Shown: one piece after another, positions 1-9,358 of the stretch
Layout: each line of letters starts with the position of its first letter
Numbering within the stretch: the stretch's first letter is position 1
Assembly (NCBI GenBank): GCA_003427395.1
Contig: BFEA01000938.1
Span: 2,501 to 44,279 of the forward strand
Direction: 5' to 3'
DNA: 41,779 nucleotides
Origin: Chara braunii
Lineage: Eukaryota > Streptophyta > Charophyceae > Charales > Characeae
Notes under the pieces: generated by a model
Told to the model about the DNA's origin: nothing
The model's input: only the letters and a program-made list of their open reading frames with translations
Database searches by the model: none
Position numbers and translations under genes: made by a program

Positions 1-1015
1 GCTGCAGCCCATCTTCTCAAACCCCGCTGATGGTCTACGAGGTACTATGAGTCCCTCCACACGACACCGGAGGACGTGGAGGTTGTTCAGGAGAGCGATC
101 GGTTTTTGCTCGCGCAGACGAGGGGGGATCTGGTAGGCAGAGATTACCTCGTCATGCACGAGCAGATGCATTGTTTCCAAGTGCGGACAGGCGATTGGGG
201 GTGATCGCTTGTTGTCTGATGCAGAGGCCCGAGATTGCGTGGGGCACGACGAGACGGCGCATTGTGCGGCGTGGTGGTTCGCCCACGGGGAAGCCCACCC
301 AGAGTTGCGTGCCATCGCTATCCGTGTGATGCACATGTGAACGTTCGCCTCTCCTGCGGAGAGGAACTGGGCTGAGCATGAGCGCATTCACACGGCGAAG
401 CGAAACAAGCTTGGCTTTGTCAAGGTGGCGCAACTGGTTGAGATTATGACTAATCTCAAACTGGCTTCGTGCAGGCAGCATGGTGGTGGGTATGTTCTGC
501 CGTGGATCATGGACGACCACGACGACCATAGACGTTGTGGGGCTAGGGAGGAGGACGGGGAGGACGGCGATCCAGAGTCAGCGGCGTGGGTGGCGAGACT
601 AGCTGGGACCGTCAGCGATGAGGAGTTGAGGAGGCAGATTGTCGTGTTCGCAAGCGACAACACAACCTCTCTGCGAGAGGCGTCTGTCGTTTTTGGGGAG
701 AGGGCGTCCATATTACTTCCTTACGATCATGTGCCTCCTCCTGCACAAGACGCTGGCGTTGAGGGTGCGCAGGCTAGGGAGGAGGACTGGACGGACCCGG
801 AGGACCTTGCGCTGGGAGGGGACAGGTCCGCAGAGCAGGTTTATTTCACGTATGGCAGAGGATCTGACGGGCTTGCGGCCCGGACATCAGTCATCACTGA
901 CGACGGCTTAGGCCCGACACAGGGAGTTGGAGACGAGCAGACCCTACAGGTCGCTCGACTCAGCCATCGAGTAGCACAAGCACAAACCTTTCCTTACACG
1001 CGAGGAAGGTTATAG
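1..1015 (+). pseudogene. decayed hAT transposase, C-terminal dimerisation region
   Basis: Reading across frames recovers the C-terminal end of a hAT-superfamily transposase. Residues WWFAHGEAHPELRAIAIRV (about 271-327), then ASPAERNWA, then IHTAKRNKLGF, follow the order of the hAT dimerisation domain (a tryptophan pair, the S/A-x-x-x-ERNWS core, the KRNRL motif). In the family this domain drives oligomerisation of the cut-and-paste transposase. The copy is broken. The reading frame changes near 200-204 (frame 1 upstream, frame 2 downstream), and TGA at 338-340 falls just before the ERNW core, where relatives usually have a tryptophan. The N-terminal BED finger and catalytic domain would lie left of the window. 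From about 480 the frame runs on, acidic and unmatched, to a stop near 1015. The family assignment is firm; the extent of the element is not known. Confidence 0.75.
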
Positions 1016-2933
1016 AGGTCGACTCCAGCGGGGACGAGCCCGAGACGGAGGAGCGTTTGAGGGACACTCGGTTTGATCCTAGCCACCACTCGCTCGACCA
1101 TTTACAGCTCCTACGTCAATCGACAAGGTTGGCAGGACAGAGCGGTGCGGAGTCGCAACACCTAGAGGACATCCCACTCAGGGAACATACTCCGATCACT
1201 CCATCACACGACCGTGATCGTCAGGACACCCACGACACGCCTTCTTCGTTGTGGACCAGCGATTTCAACATCGGTGGCTCTCATGGTGGATCGTCTGTCT
1301 TGGATACGGAGGTGGGGGTGAGTCCGCCCACCGGACAGATGTTAGACAGCGAGAGGAGACGGTCGAGGAGAGGGACGCCCGCCTTGATCGTGAGGAGGAG
1401 GCACGGTTGCAGTCTATGCCGAGGTGGGCGGGGAGAGAGGCGTACGAGGCCGAGCAGCGTAGGTTGAGGGACTTGGAGACCAGTGGAGCATGGGCTGGTG
1501 GTAGACCAGCCCTTGGTGTGCGTATTCACAGTGGCCTGGTGGGGCAGTGCGGACCTGAGAGCATTGGTGGCACCGGTGTTTGGCCGCATGGAGATGACAA
1601 CGATCGAGGCACAGATAGTGATAGCTCAGACGGCGGTGACCGAGGAGAGGCCGCAGAGGAGAATATTGTTGAGAGAGTGATCATTGGCGTTCGCATGGCA
1701 GACATGGAGGGTGGGATGTCGGGAGGCCGTGACACTTCGTTGATGGGGGATGCTGTTATGGCGGAGGAGGTAGGGTTGAGCACTTATTGTCGGGGCAGTG
1801 ACACTGATGCAGGACATAGTCCTGTCATGGAGGTTGGCGTTGACGCCGACAAGGAGGCACGGTCGTCCCCACTGCGGGATATAGCGGGAGACATGCCCCT
1901 CACGTTGTTGTGAGGCCCCAACCAGTTTTTTACGGCGATGAGGGCTATATGGGTGAGCTTTGGACGAGAGGCTGGAGGAGTCCAGCCCACCGGCTCTCGA
2001 TCTGGAGGACTTGGAGCGCACGGGGATAGAGGACCCATACGTTCACACAGGTCGGAGGAGCGATCCCCGCCGCCTGCCAGATGGATTTGCGTTGCCTCCC
2101 AGATGGGTGCCTGAGAGCCCTCGGTGGTCGTGGTCATCACGCAGTGATGTTAGAGGGGATGAGGCGGCAACTATTGCCGGGGGGGGGGGTCAGCAAGAGA
2201 CATACACCCACCATGACCACCATCGGTGCATGCATCACCATTGCACATGGGTACTGGCAACAGAACGCTGACTGCAGTGTCATTGGCCAGTCGAGGGGCA
2301 TCAGGCGGTGGGTGGTGGTCTTGCAGACAAGTTATGGACCGTTTGAAGAGGGATTACGAGAGGGGACAGGGGCATTTGTACGAGGTTCGATGGCGGAGGC
2401 AGATGTTGGTGACGCGGGCGTTGCAGACGTACGGCGACCCAGTGTGCACACAGCAGCATGTAACCCAGGATTGTCGGTGAGACAAACAAGGAGGCAGGTG
2501 GTATTCCCGGCCCCAGGTGCTGTAGATGGTAGACATCGAGGATTGCCTAAGTTACACGTCGGGCGAGGAGGGTGATTTGCACAGGTCCGCAAGGGCGAGA
2601 CGTCACGGATCCATCAGTGGCCTAGAGGCTCAGATTGTTGTCGAGCGACAACGTCTGGAGCACTTTGTTCGAGAGCGTGACAGGCTGGCCGGGACGGACG
2701 TACACGGGGACGAGGCCGACACAAAGAGGACGCCTATCGACATTGTAGCGCGGAGGGACAGGGACAGGAGGGCAGCAACTGCTGCAGTCGCGACAGTGGC
2801 GAAAGGGGATGCGCATGCTGAACCTCGACAGGCAGAGAGAGTGGCAAGTGGGCAGGGACGGAGTGGACTTCCCGAGAGCACATCAGGCGTAGCACGTCAT
2901 CTAACTCGTGCGAGGTGCAGTGGGAGGAGTTAG
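1016..2933 (+). pseudogene. charged low-complexity continuation of the hAT-like reading frame
   Basis: Downstream of the hAT core the plus strand keeps a coding-like texture for almost 2 kb, in frame-shifted pieces (about 1018-1467, 1251-1913, 1960-2271, 2226-2480 and 2526-2933). The pieces are rich in D, E, R, S and G, for example RERDRLAGTDVHGDEADTK near 2670. Neighbouring pieces overlap where the frame changes, as expected of one long hydrophilic C-terminal extension interrupted by small indels. No domain is recognised. It could instead be a separate hydrophilic protein of the same element. The last piece ends at TAG near 2931, after which the DNA becomes T-rich and non-coding. Confidence 0.45.
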
Positions 2934-2974
2934 AGACTGGTACATTACGTTTGCTCCATTATTTCTACTTGTTC

Positions 2975-3290
2975 TGTTATTTTATCTTAGGTTGGTACTT
3001 AAGTATAAAGGGCCTGTTTTTTTTTTTTTTTGGATTTGTAGTTGATATGTCACGAACCTATCCGGTGCAGGTGGAGTAGGTATATTGTATTTCTTCCTAG
3101 TGTCGTACTGTCAGCAGGTGTATTTGTTTCGTTGTTCTGTCTTAGATTGGTACTTCAGTCCTTAGGGTCTGTTTTTTTTTTTTTTTTTTTACATCTGTAT
3201 CTCATATGCCATAAACCTATACGGTGCAGGTGGCGTAGGTATGCTGTATTTTTTCCTGGTCTCATACTATCAGCGGGTCCTTGTTTACTG
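2975..3290. repeat. two-copy tandem duplication, period about 155-160 bp
   Basis: Two diverged copies lie head to tail. TTGGTACTT occurs at 2992 and 3147, a long T run at 3017-3031 and 3173-3190, and CGGTGCAGGTGG at 3063 and 3222. The spacing grows from 155 to about 160 because the T runs differ in length. The duplication sits in the presumed 3' non-coding flank of the hAT-like remnant. Confidence 0.75.
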
Positions 3291-3485
3291 GTGATTTATT
3301 TGGTGGATGCATTCCGAGGCGCGGATTTGATGTTATCTGTACTTATGATGCTTTGTATTTTTTGTATATCGACACACACCGAGAGTACTTTGCCACTTGG
3401 TTGTTTTGTCTTCATCGACTCATCTGCCTTTCTATGTGCTCATGAAACCCTTTTGTGCGATTTACCCGAACATGCTCATGTATGA

Positions 3486-4112
3486 TAGTTGATATTGGTG
3501 TGTGACACTGTGTGTTTCTGTGGTGTTGTTGTTAATTGAGCCATGAAACCTCTTGTGGAGTACATTCGATGCATGGTCTGATGATGTTCATGCTTTGCGC
3601 GTTCCATTGCACTAACACTTGTTTATGTGGTGTTTTTGTCACGTCGTCTTTGGCCAAAACTCTTTTAAACACCTATTGACCCACCCCAGAATGGACCCAC
3701 GCACCCATAGATACCCCCTAGCACCCCCCACACCACCCCCAAGGGCCCCCCACCACCCTCCCCACACACCACATAGTGGCACCCACCCTCCCTTCCCCCA
3801 TACTGCCTCCCAGACCCCACTTTTGGACAAGACTCCCCAAACCAAGTGCAGGAAAAAAAAAAAAAAATTATTTGTTTGCAATGGAAGTACACCCCACCAC
3901 CAACACCCTAGCGCAGGCGAAACTCGGTAAAGGGGGGTCCTTTTTTTTTTTTACCGCCCTCCAGACCGCCCTAAAACCACCCCCCCATTTTTTTTTTCTA
4001 TTGTTTTTCACTGCGGGTCAGTAGAACCCCCCCCCGCCGTCGGGATCCGGTCCCCGCCTCCCCGCACCCCTCTCCCCTCGCCCGCAGCGGACCGAGTTTG
4101 ACTGCGGGGCTG
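3486..4112. other. no gene seen; C-rich and homopolymer low-complexity DNA
   Basis: The stretch from 3665 to 3850 is very C-rich (ACCC/CACC runs). It is followed by A or T runs at about 3853-3867, 3941-3951 and 3989-3998, then G/C-rich sequence from 4025. Open frames across it are produced by the biased composition and show no conserved motif. Confidence 0.6.
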
Positions 4113-4455
4113 CGGACCCGACCGCGGTCTGGGGTCTTGCCCGCGGTGACCGCGGCCGTGAGGGATTCGTAACCTCTAGAATCTGACAACCCCCGCGAAC
4201 ACTCTTACCTCCATCGTGGTACGCAAGGGTGTTGGCTACTGAAAAATCTTTTCGGTTTTGGATAGGTCGGTTTTCCTTTCGTATCACCCGCAACGAAACC
4301 CTAAGATGGTTACTTCCGGGACTGCAGGAATATTTTTGAGGCCGCCTACAGTTATGTTGTACACGGCCCCGGCAACGGTCTGCGGTCTTGCCTGTAAAGA
4401 CCGTGGCCGAGGGGGATTTGTAGCTTGTAGAATCCGACAACGCCCGGGAACGCTG
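4113..4455 (+). repeat. dispersed repeat D, two copies (D1 and partial D2)
   Basis: D1 (about 4123-4304) and D2 (about 4372-4455) share the string GGTCTTGCC, then GGGATT(C/T)GTA, then a TAGAATC(T/C)GACAAC block. The second half of D1 (4187-4304, with CTCTTACCTCC, GGGTGTTGGC and TTTTGGAT(A/G)GGTCGG) recurs at 11452-11567. D2 passes directly into repeat A. No coding potential is recognised. Confidence 0.7.
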
Positions 4456-5400
4456 TCGAGCGCATCAGTCCGGCACCACACAAGGCAGCGCGGTACCCTC
4501 CCGGCCGCGTCACGCAGGAGTTGGTTTAAATCCTTTGTCGCAAATATACATGGAGCTTCCGCAAGCCACTCCGGTCAAGTGCGCCAGCCATACCTCCCAC
4601 GAGCCCCTACGACAGGATAGGGCCTACGCGAGGCACGACTTACCTCCACCTTACGGGAGATGTCACCTCCCTTCGGTGGCCATATCCCCGCCGAGCTACC
4701 AGTCCACAGTACGAAAGCTAATCAGTTGCAATCGCAGAGCTGGACCAGCCGAGGGCGTTTCTCGTTCACTATAGCATAGGGGGTATGCGCGGTAGTACGC
4801 CTCCATCGGACCCGCACGAGAACCGACATCTTGGGGGGCTGAGGTCCCAAGCACGACTCGTCGTCGGTCGACTAGGACGCATCTCACACACCACGCGCAC
4901 TCCACTTTACGAATCACAAAAAAAATAAAACACACACACACACACATACGAAACGACACAACACAAACAACGCGACAACGCTCCTAGTCCCTTCCGTAGC
5001 CATCCCATAACTCTCCGATGCGGACACAGGGCCTACTCATATCGACTCGCAATGCAAGCATACGCAAGCGGTCGCAGTGATGGCGTACTACGTAGTACCC
5101 ATACCCATGCAGTCCTCGTTAATCTCGAGGGTTGCATTCGACACTCAAGTGTCGGCTGACACGCGCCTTGAAGGTTAATCTCTCGACGCTGGACATCCGC
5201 CATGCGCGGTTGAAGACCACACACCCTCTTCTGCACTCCGTGCAGAGAGGGTAGTACACAGGTTCCTACCTGTGGTGGCAGTCGTTTCTTGCGGCCCTGG
5301 GGATGAGTCCTACTCCAGGCCTGGTCGGAAGTCAAGGGGTTTGACTTTGACGGCTGCCGCGGACTACAACGTCCAACTATAAAAATCCCAAAAAGCAAGC
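4450..5400 (+). repeat. dispersed repeat A (copy 1 of 3)
   Basis: This block of about 0.95 kb recurs reversed at 15925-16803 (copy B) and, for its right two-thirds, at 21955-22558 (copy C). Landmarks shared by A and B include GGCCTACGCGAGGCACGACT (near 4621), GAGGGCGTTTCTCGTTC (near 4752) and AATCTCGAGGGTTGCATTCG (near 5132). A and C share GTCCCAAGCACGACTCGTC and, at the end, CCAACTATAAAAATC. Short open frames match between A and B only because the DNA does. Neither a protein nor an RNA gene is recognised, and no clean terminal repeat or target duplication was found. Confidence 0.8.
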
Positions 5401-6342
5401 GTAGGCCGAAGGCTCCCCTATCCCAAGGGGATCATGACCCTGGGGTACCCCTTTTCGGTCAGCGCCAACGGCCTATAATAATCCCGAGCGTTCGTGCATA
5501 CATGCGAGCCCGTTGATCCCATAACCTTTGGAAGCCTGGGCGGCGAAACGTCGCGCGCAGGGCTTCAATATAAAGCCGCGCGGTTGCAGGCCAATCCTAT
5601 ACCAACCAATGATGCTGGTCATGCGTGGTAATCGCGGCTCCGGCCCCGTGATATTGAATGGCTGAAGGAATATATCGTGAGGGGTTACCCCTCACGATAT
5701 TGAACGGCTGAAGGACATGCCGTTCGGCCCTCGCGACACTTCCGCCCTCAGGGTTGGGTGTCTCGACGGGCAGAGTAAATAGGCTCTACGCGAGGGGAGG
5801 TCCCTTCCCTGTAGAGTCTAGGGTTTGGGATGTCCTGGACAAGGACCTTGAACTCCGGCCCAGGACCAACGTCTGACCAAGAAATCCCCCCCAAGAAGCA
5901 ACCAAATGAAAGGAAGAGCCTTCCTTGCGTCACCCGGTCTTATCCTCTGAGTACGCCTTTAGTACGGGGCCCCTTAGGCCACGCGAACACTCATCATGGG
6001 TGCACACTCGTATACATGTATAAAGGGGGATAAGTATGTGACGATCACTTCTTACAGTCTCAGTGGGGATTCCTCACAACCATATGTATATATGTGGTCG
6101 CAGGCAATCAAATCCAGAATCTAAGCCACAGCACATACCTGCAATCATATCAAAGAGTCAAACAACAGTCCACACACTATACGGAGTCAACCCCAACTAT
6201 TCTTTGCACTCATACCCCTCGCTTTAGTCATGCAAGCCCCAGTCTCCAGTCCAACCAACCATAATTAAATACTCAACACTTTTGATAAATGGCCATTCAA
6301 TAAAAGTCTGGGTGAAACCTTAACAAAACAACAAAGATCACC
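5401..6342. other. no gene seen; non-coding DNA between repeat A and the AT-rich region
   Basis: The composition shifts from GC-rich to AT-rich near 6000. TATA-like strings occur at 5568-5573 (TATAAA) and 6019-6024 (TATAAA), but no open frame follows them. A strong hairpin at 5672-5700 is listed separately. Confidence 0.5.
5648..5715. repeat. perfect 13-bp hairpin flanked by a direct repeat
   Basis: ATATCGTGAGGGG (5672-5684) is the exact reverse complement of CCCCTCACGATAT (5688-5700), with a 3-nt TTA loop. The hairpin lies between two copies of GATATTGAAYGGCTGAAGGA (5650-5669 and 5696-5715). A chance 13-bp stem with a 3-nt loop is unlikely in a window of this size. No T run follows it, so nothing marks it as a terminator. 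Confidence 0.85.
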
Positions 6343-6723
6343 AAGGCTAAAGCCTTTTTAGGTTGAGTTCAGGGAGTGAGTTGAAATTGAGTCGTAAACC
6401 GACGAGTCAGCAACCGACCTGTTATCAGTGATAACAAAAGACGATCCTTGTGGATCAGACTGAAACTAGTCCAGGTCCTGAATCAATCGATCAAGAAGAC
6501 CTGTAACACAGGACAGGCCAATCTCCAAGCTAGAATCATAAGTGTATGGAGGATACAATTCCATAACACATTCTCACCCAAGATCCTTCTAATTGACTAA
6601 GCCTGAATCTACCTTTAAGCAGTGCCCAAAGCAAAGGTAGACCCCGACATAATATCCCCCATACAGAGTGGATCGCCAGAATCGCCACCTGTCAAAATAT
6701 AAACTATCTCCTTTAAACTAAGA
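6343..6723. other. AT-rich non-coding DNA with several short perfect inverted repeats
   Basis: Short perfect stems occur at 6343-6356 (AAGGCT/AGCCTT, 2-nt loop), 6421-6435 (GTTATC/GATAAC, 3-nt loop), 6443-6456 (GATCC/GGATC), 6472-6503 (CAGGTC/GACCTG) and 6500-6512 (CCTGT/ACAGG). Stems of 5-6 bp are common by chance in 400 bp, so taken alone these are weak. No gene is seen. Confidence 0.4.
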
Positions 6724-7110
6724 AAATTTCGGCAGCGTTTCCCGTAGGACAAGTGCCTTTTCAGAATTCATATCAGCCCGAATATGAAAACGGAAATAGT
6801 CTTTGACTTCCCAAAGTCCAATTTCGTCTAACTCCCTGAATTAACAAAAAATTGGGCAGCACTCCCCTTAGGAAAGGAAACTCCCCAAATTTCATATATG
6901 GACCTTAGACAGGTTGAACTTTGAAAAGTCAGAGATTTGACTAACTTCTCGAATTTGCAGAAATTTCGGCAGCGCTTCCCGTAGAGAAAGTAGCTTACCA
7001 AAATTTATACAAGCCCAAGTATAACAAAAGATCTCAGAAAATGCGAGAATAGATCTAAGTAAAATAAACTTAGCTAAAAAAATGCAGGAATTGAGACTAA
7101 CTCCTATCGC
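6724..7110. repeat. three diverged tandem units starting with GGCAGC, each about 110-125 bp
   Basis: The units start at about 6728 (TTTCGGCAGCGTTTCCCGTAG), 6851 (TTGGGCAGCACTCCCCTTAG) and 6963 (TTTCGGCAGCGCTTCCCGTAG). Each closes with a CTAACTyC block, near 6828, 6941 and 7096. In units 1 and 3 the same internal position is a hairpin around a shared AGCCC loop. Unit 1 has TTCATAT/ATATGAA (6767-6773/6782-6788). Unit 3 has TTATAC/GTATAA (7005-7010/7019-7024). The stem sequences differ but both pair perfectly. Unit 3 also holds CTAAGT/ACTTAG (7055-7060/7068-7073). A fourth, weaker relative may start at 8520 (TTTCGGCAGAGCTCC). Confidence 0.65.
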
Positions 7111-7114
7111 TCTA

Positions 7115-7191
7115 GCATGTGGCAAGCCTTTAAAGCAACTACCTGTCAAACTGAAACTCAGACCAAGTAGTTATCTCACTCAGCCACATGC
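7115..7191. other. nested inverted repeat
   Basis: GCATGTGGC (7115-7123) pairs with GCCACATGC (7183-7191). Inside it AACTAC (7137-7142) pairs with GTAGTT (7167-7172), and inside that CTGA (7151-7154) pairs with TCAG (7158-7161). Three stems nested in order suggest a folded RNA or a cruciform, directly before the hairpin array. Confidence 0.5.
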
Positions 7192-7302
7192 AAGGCCAAA
7201 CCACGACGGTAAGTATTTTCGCCATCCCAAGGTATACTTGAACAAGCAATAGTTCATGGTCTCTCAATGCTTTATCCCTTTATACCCAGCTTACATAAGG
7301 CG

Positions 7303-8217
7303 TAAAGTTAGGCCATCCAATCTTATGGAACATGTCTGACTCAGCCATTGAGTATACACTAACATGTTGCACAACTTTTTCTCGCTTCCTTTGGGCATAC
7401 GACTAAGCCATTCATCTTAGAAACAAAGCTTCGTCGCCCTGAACTTTTTAATATCCAAAATTATATATACCTCTCTAAACTTAGTGTTCAAAGTTGGGCA
7501 TAGGACTGAGTCATTCATCTTAGAAACAAAGCTCAACCTGCCCATAGTTACCTCCAGTTATACTCTTAGTTATACTCTTAGTTATACTCTCTTCAACTTA
7601 TGATAAGCTATAGTCACGCCATCCAATTTTATGGAACCCTTGCCTGACTAGCCTGTTCATAGATAAATTAGTAACGAAGTATAGCCAAATTATAACATTT
7701 TGGGTTCCAGCATGTGCGAGGCATCGGGCCAGACCATCCAATCTTATGGAACATATCTGGTCCTCTGTCATTTCTCTCTGATCCAGCTGTATACGGCATG
7801 AGTCCAAAGCCATCCAATCTTATGGAACATGCTTTGTCCTCAGCGAAGATTGCTCCCCCGGAATAAATAAACAAAGGAGTTGAGCCATTCATCTTAGAAA
7901 CAAAGCTCAACCCCCTCTTTCATCACAAAAAAAACAGAGCACTTTGAGTTAATCCCAAAGGTTGTTCAGAAACCACCCAAAAATAAACAGCGACCAGACC
8001 ATTCATCTTAGTAGAAACCAAGTCTGGTCCTCAAGTTTGCACAGCCAAAACCCCACAAAATAAGTAGCCAGACCGTTCATCTTAGAAACAAAGCCCGGCG
8101 AAATTAAATAAACACAACGACCAAGTCATTCATCTTAGAAACAAAGTTTGACCTTTTCAGAAAATCAGAATAAACACAGCAGTCAGGCCATCCAATCTTA
8201 TGGAATAATGCCTGACT
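7303..8217. repeat. array of eleven hairpins with conserved loops and variable, self-complementary stems
   Basis: Two related loop sequences recur. Type I is CATCCAATCTTATGGAACAT (near 7314, 7620, 7735, 7811, 8189). Type II is CATTCATCTTAGAAACAAA (near 7409, 7511, 7886, 8000, 8074, 8127). Each is flanked by complementary arms that differ between copies: GTTAGGC/GTCTGAC (7307/7334, with G-U pairs), GACTAAGC/GCTTCGTC (7401/7428), TGAGT/GCTCA (7507/7531), TAGTCACGC/GCCTGACTA (7611/7642), GGGCCAGAC/ATCTGGTCC (7726/7755), CAAAGC/GCTTTG (7805/7831), GTTGAGC/GCTCAAC (7879/7905), GACCAGAC/GTCTGGTC (7992/8022), GCCAGAC/GCCCGGC (8067/8093, two mismatches), GACCAAGT/GTTTGACC (8119/8146, two mismatches) and AGTCAGGC/GCCTGACT (8181/8210). 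The spacers are AT-rich and show no gene. Function is unknown; it could be a structured RNA, a protein-binding array or a palindromic selfish repeat. Confidence 0.8.
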
Positions 8218-8229
8218 CTATAAGAACCT

Positions 8230-9295
8230 GTCAATCTCCGGCAAGCCACCTTTCTCCCACCCCTCCCCCAGATGCAACCCTTTTTTTTAAACAAGTCTTC
8301 CTTCAGGCAATCAAAATAACTGAAACTGTCATTGCACATGCATTCCTTTATTTAGCCTGACTTATGTCCTGGAAGTCAAACCAAAAGTCAAGGTAGCGGT
8401 GCATACCGTATACTCAGCCAAACATAGGGGGTACAGAGATAGAGGGTTATACCAAGGTATATACAGGGGGAGCAAGTGGTTACCTTTCATTTCCCTGCCT
8501 CTAGAACTCTTCCTGAGTTTCGGCAGAGCTCCAGCAATCGGTGGGGCGAACCTCCCACAGAGGCCTTGGCGCCAATTACGGGTTGCAATCCCGCCTGCCG
8601 CCTTCCTCTCAGAACCAGTAGACTAGACTTAGAATAAGAAGGATAGAAAGAGAAAGCTTTAGACTCTCAGATCCAAGGATGGTGCACTCCGACTCGCGGA
8701 AGAGGGACTTGGTTCCTTGGTGCGCCTGAGGGCTCCGCAATGGCAACCAAATATGACAGCTTGGTCAACACGAAGTCATGCTATTGGACTCAACCCTCCT
8801 GCCGACCCCTAAACTCGCAACAATAATCCCCCTTCTTCACCACTTTCTCCCTCTGCGGCAGCTACCCCTCCTGCCGTCCAATCACTCCTCCTTACAACAC
8901 TCGTCACGGCACAGCAGTCCGAAACGCCAGTAGCTTCACGGGGTCTCAGCAAGACATTGCCCGTACGCTACTTTGCGCGCAGCCGCAAGGTGCGGCAACA
9001 GTCTGCAGCAAGAGCTCTCTCACACCACCAGACCGTGGGCGGCAACGCACGATGACTAGCCACAGCGACAGCCTGTTGGAGCCGCTAGCACGAGCGGCAA
9101 CGACGTTTGCGATATCGCAACAAGCTCACCCCAATGACAGTCCTTCCCTTATGTCGCAATAGCTGAAGGCCGGACCACCCCTGCTCTCCTGGCTGGTGAC
9201 ACTCCTACAACTTCACCCTTCGGACCCCATCACTTAGTCGGGACCTGAAATGTGGCGGCCCTGGCCAGCAGTCAGACTCGTACCCCCCTGCCCAT
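8230..9295. other. no gene seen
   Basis: The composition moves from AT-rich to mixed. I see no conserved protein motif, RNA gene or clear repeat apart from the possible weak GGCAGAGCTCC unit at 8520. Open frames are short and stop often. Confidence 0.45.
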
Positions 9296-9358
9296 AGTCT
9301 GTAGTCCGCAGTCCACAGTCTACTGCGCGCAGTTCACAGTTCGTAGTCTGCAGCCCAC
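9296..9358. repeat. heptamer minisatellite, nine units, consensus AGTCYRC
   Basis: Nine consecutive 7-mers can be read without gaps: AGTCTGT, AGTCCGC, AGTCCAC, AGTCTAC, TGCGCGC, AGTTCAC, AGTTCGT, AGTCTGC, AGCCCAC. Most units begin AGT. As 7 is not a multiple of 3, it would shift frame if expanded in a coding sequence; no gene is recognised here. Confidence 0.8.

Noticed and set aside
4535-4774. Shared open frame between 4535-4774 (+) and 16477-16875 (-) as a conserved protein
   Set aside because: The match follows from DNA identity of repeats A and B. The frame is not kept in copy C and shows no domain.
6343-6512. Run of 5-6 bp perfect hairpins as a structured RNA
   Set aside because: A handful of 6-bp stems with short loops is expected by chance in 2 kb of AT-rich DNA, and these have no conserved loop. 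Only the loop-conserved ones downstream are claimed.
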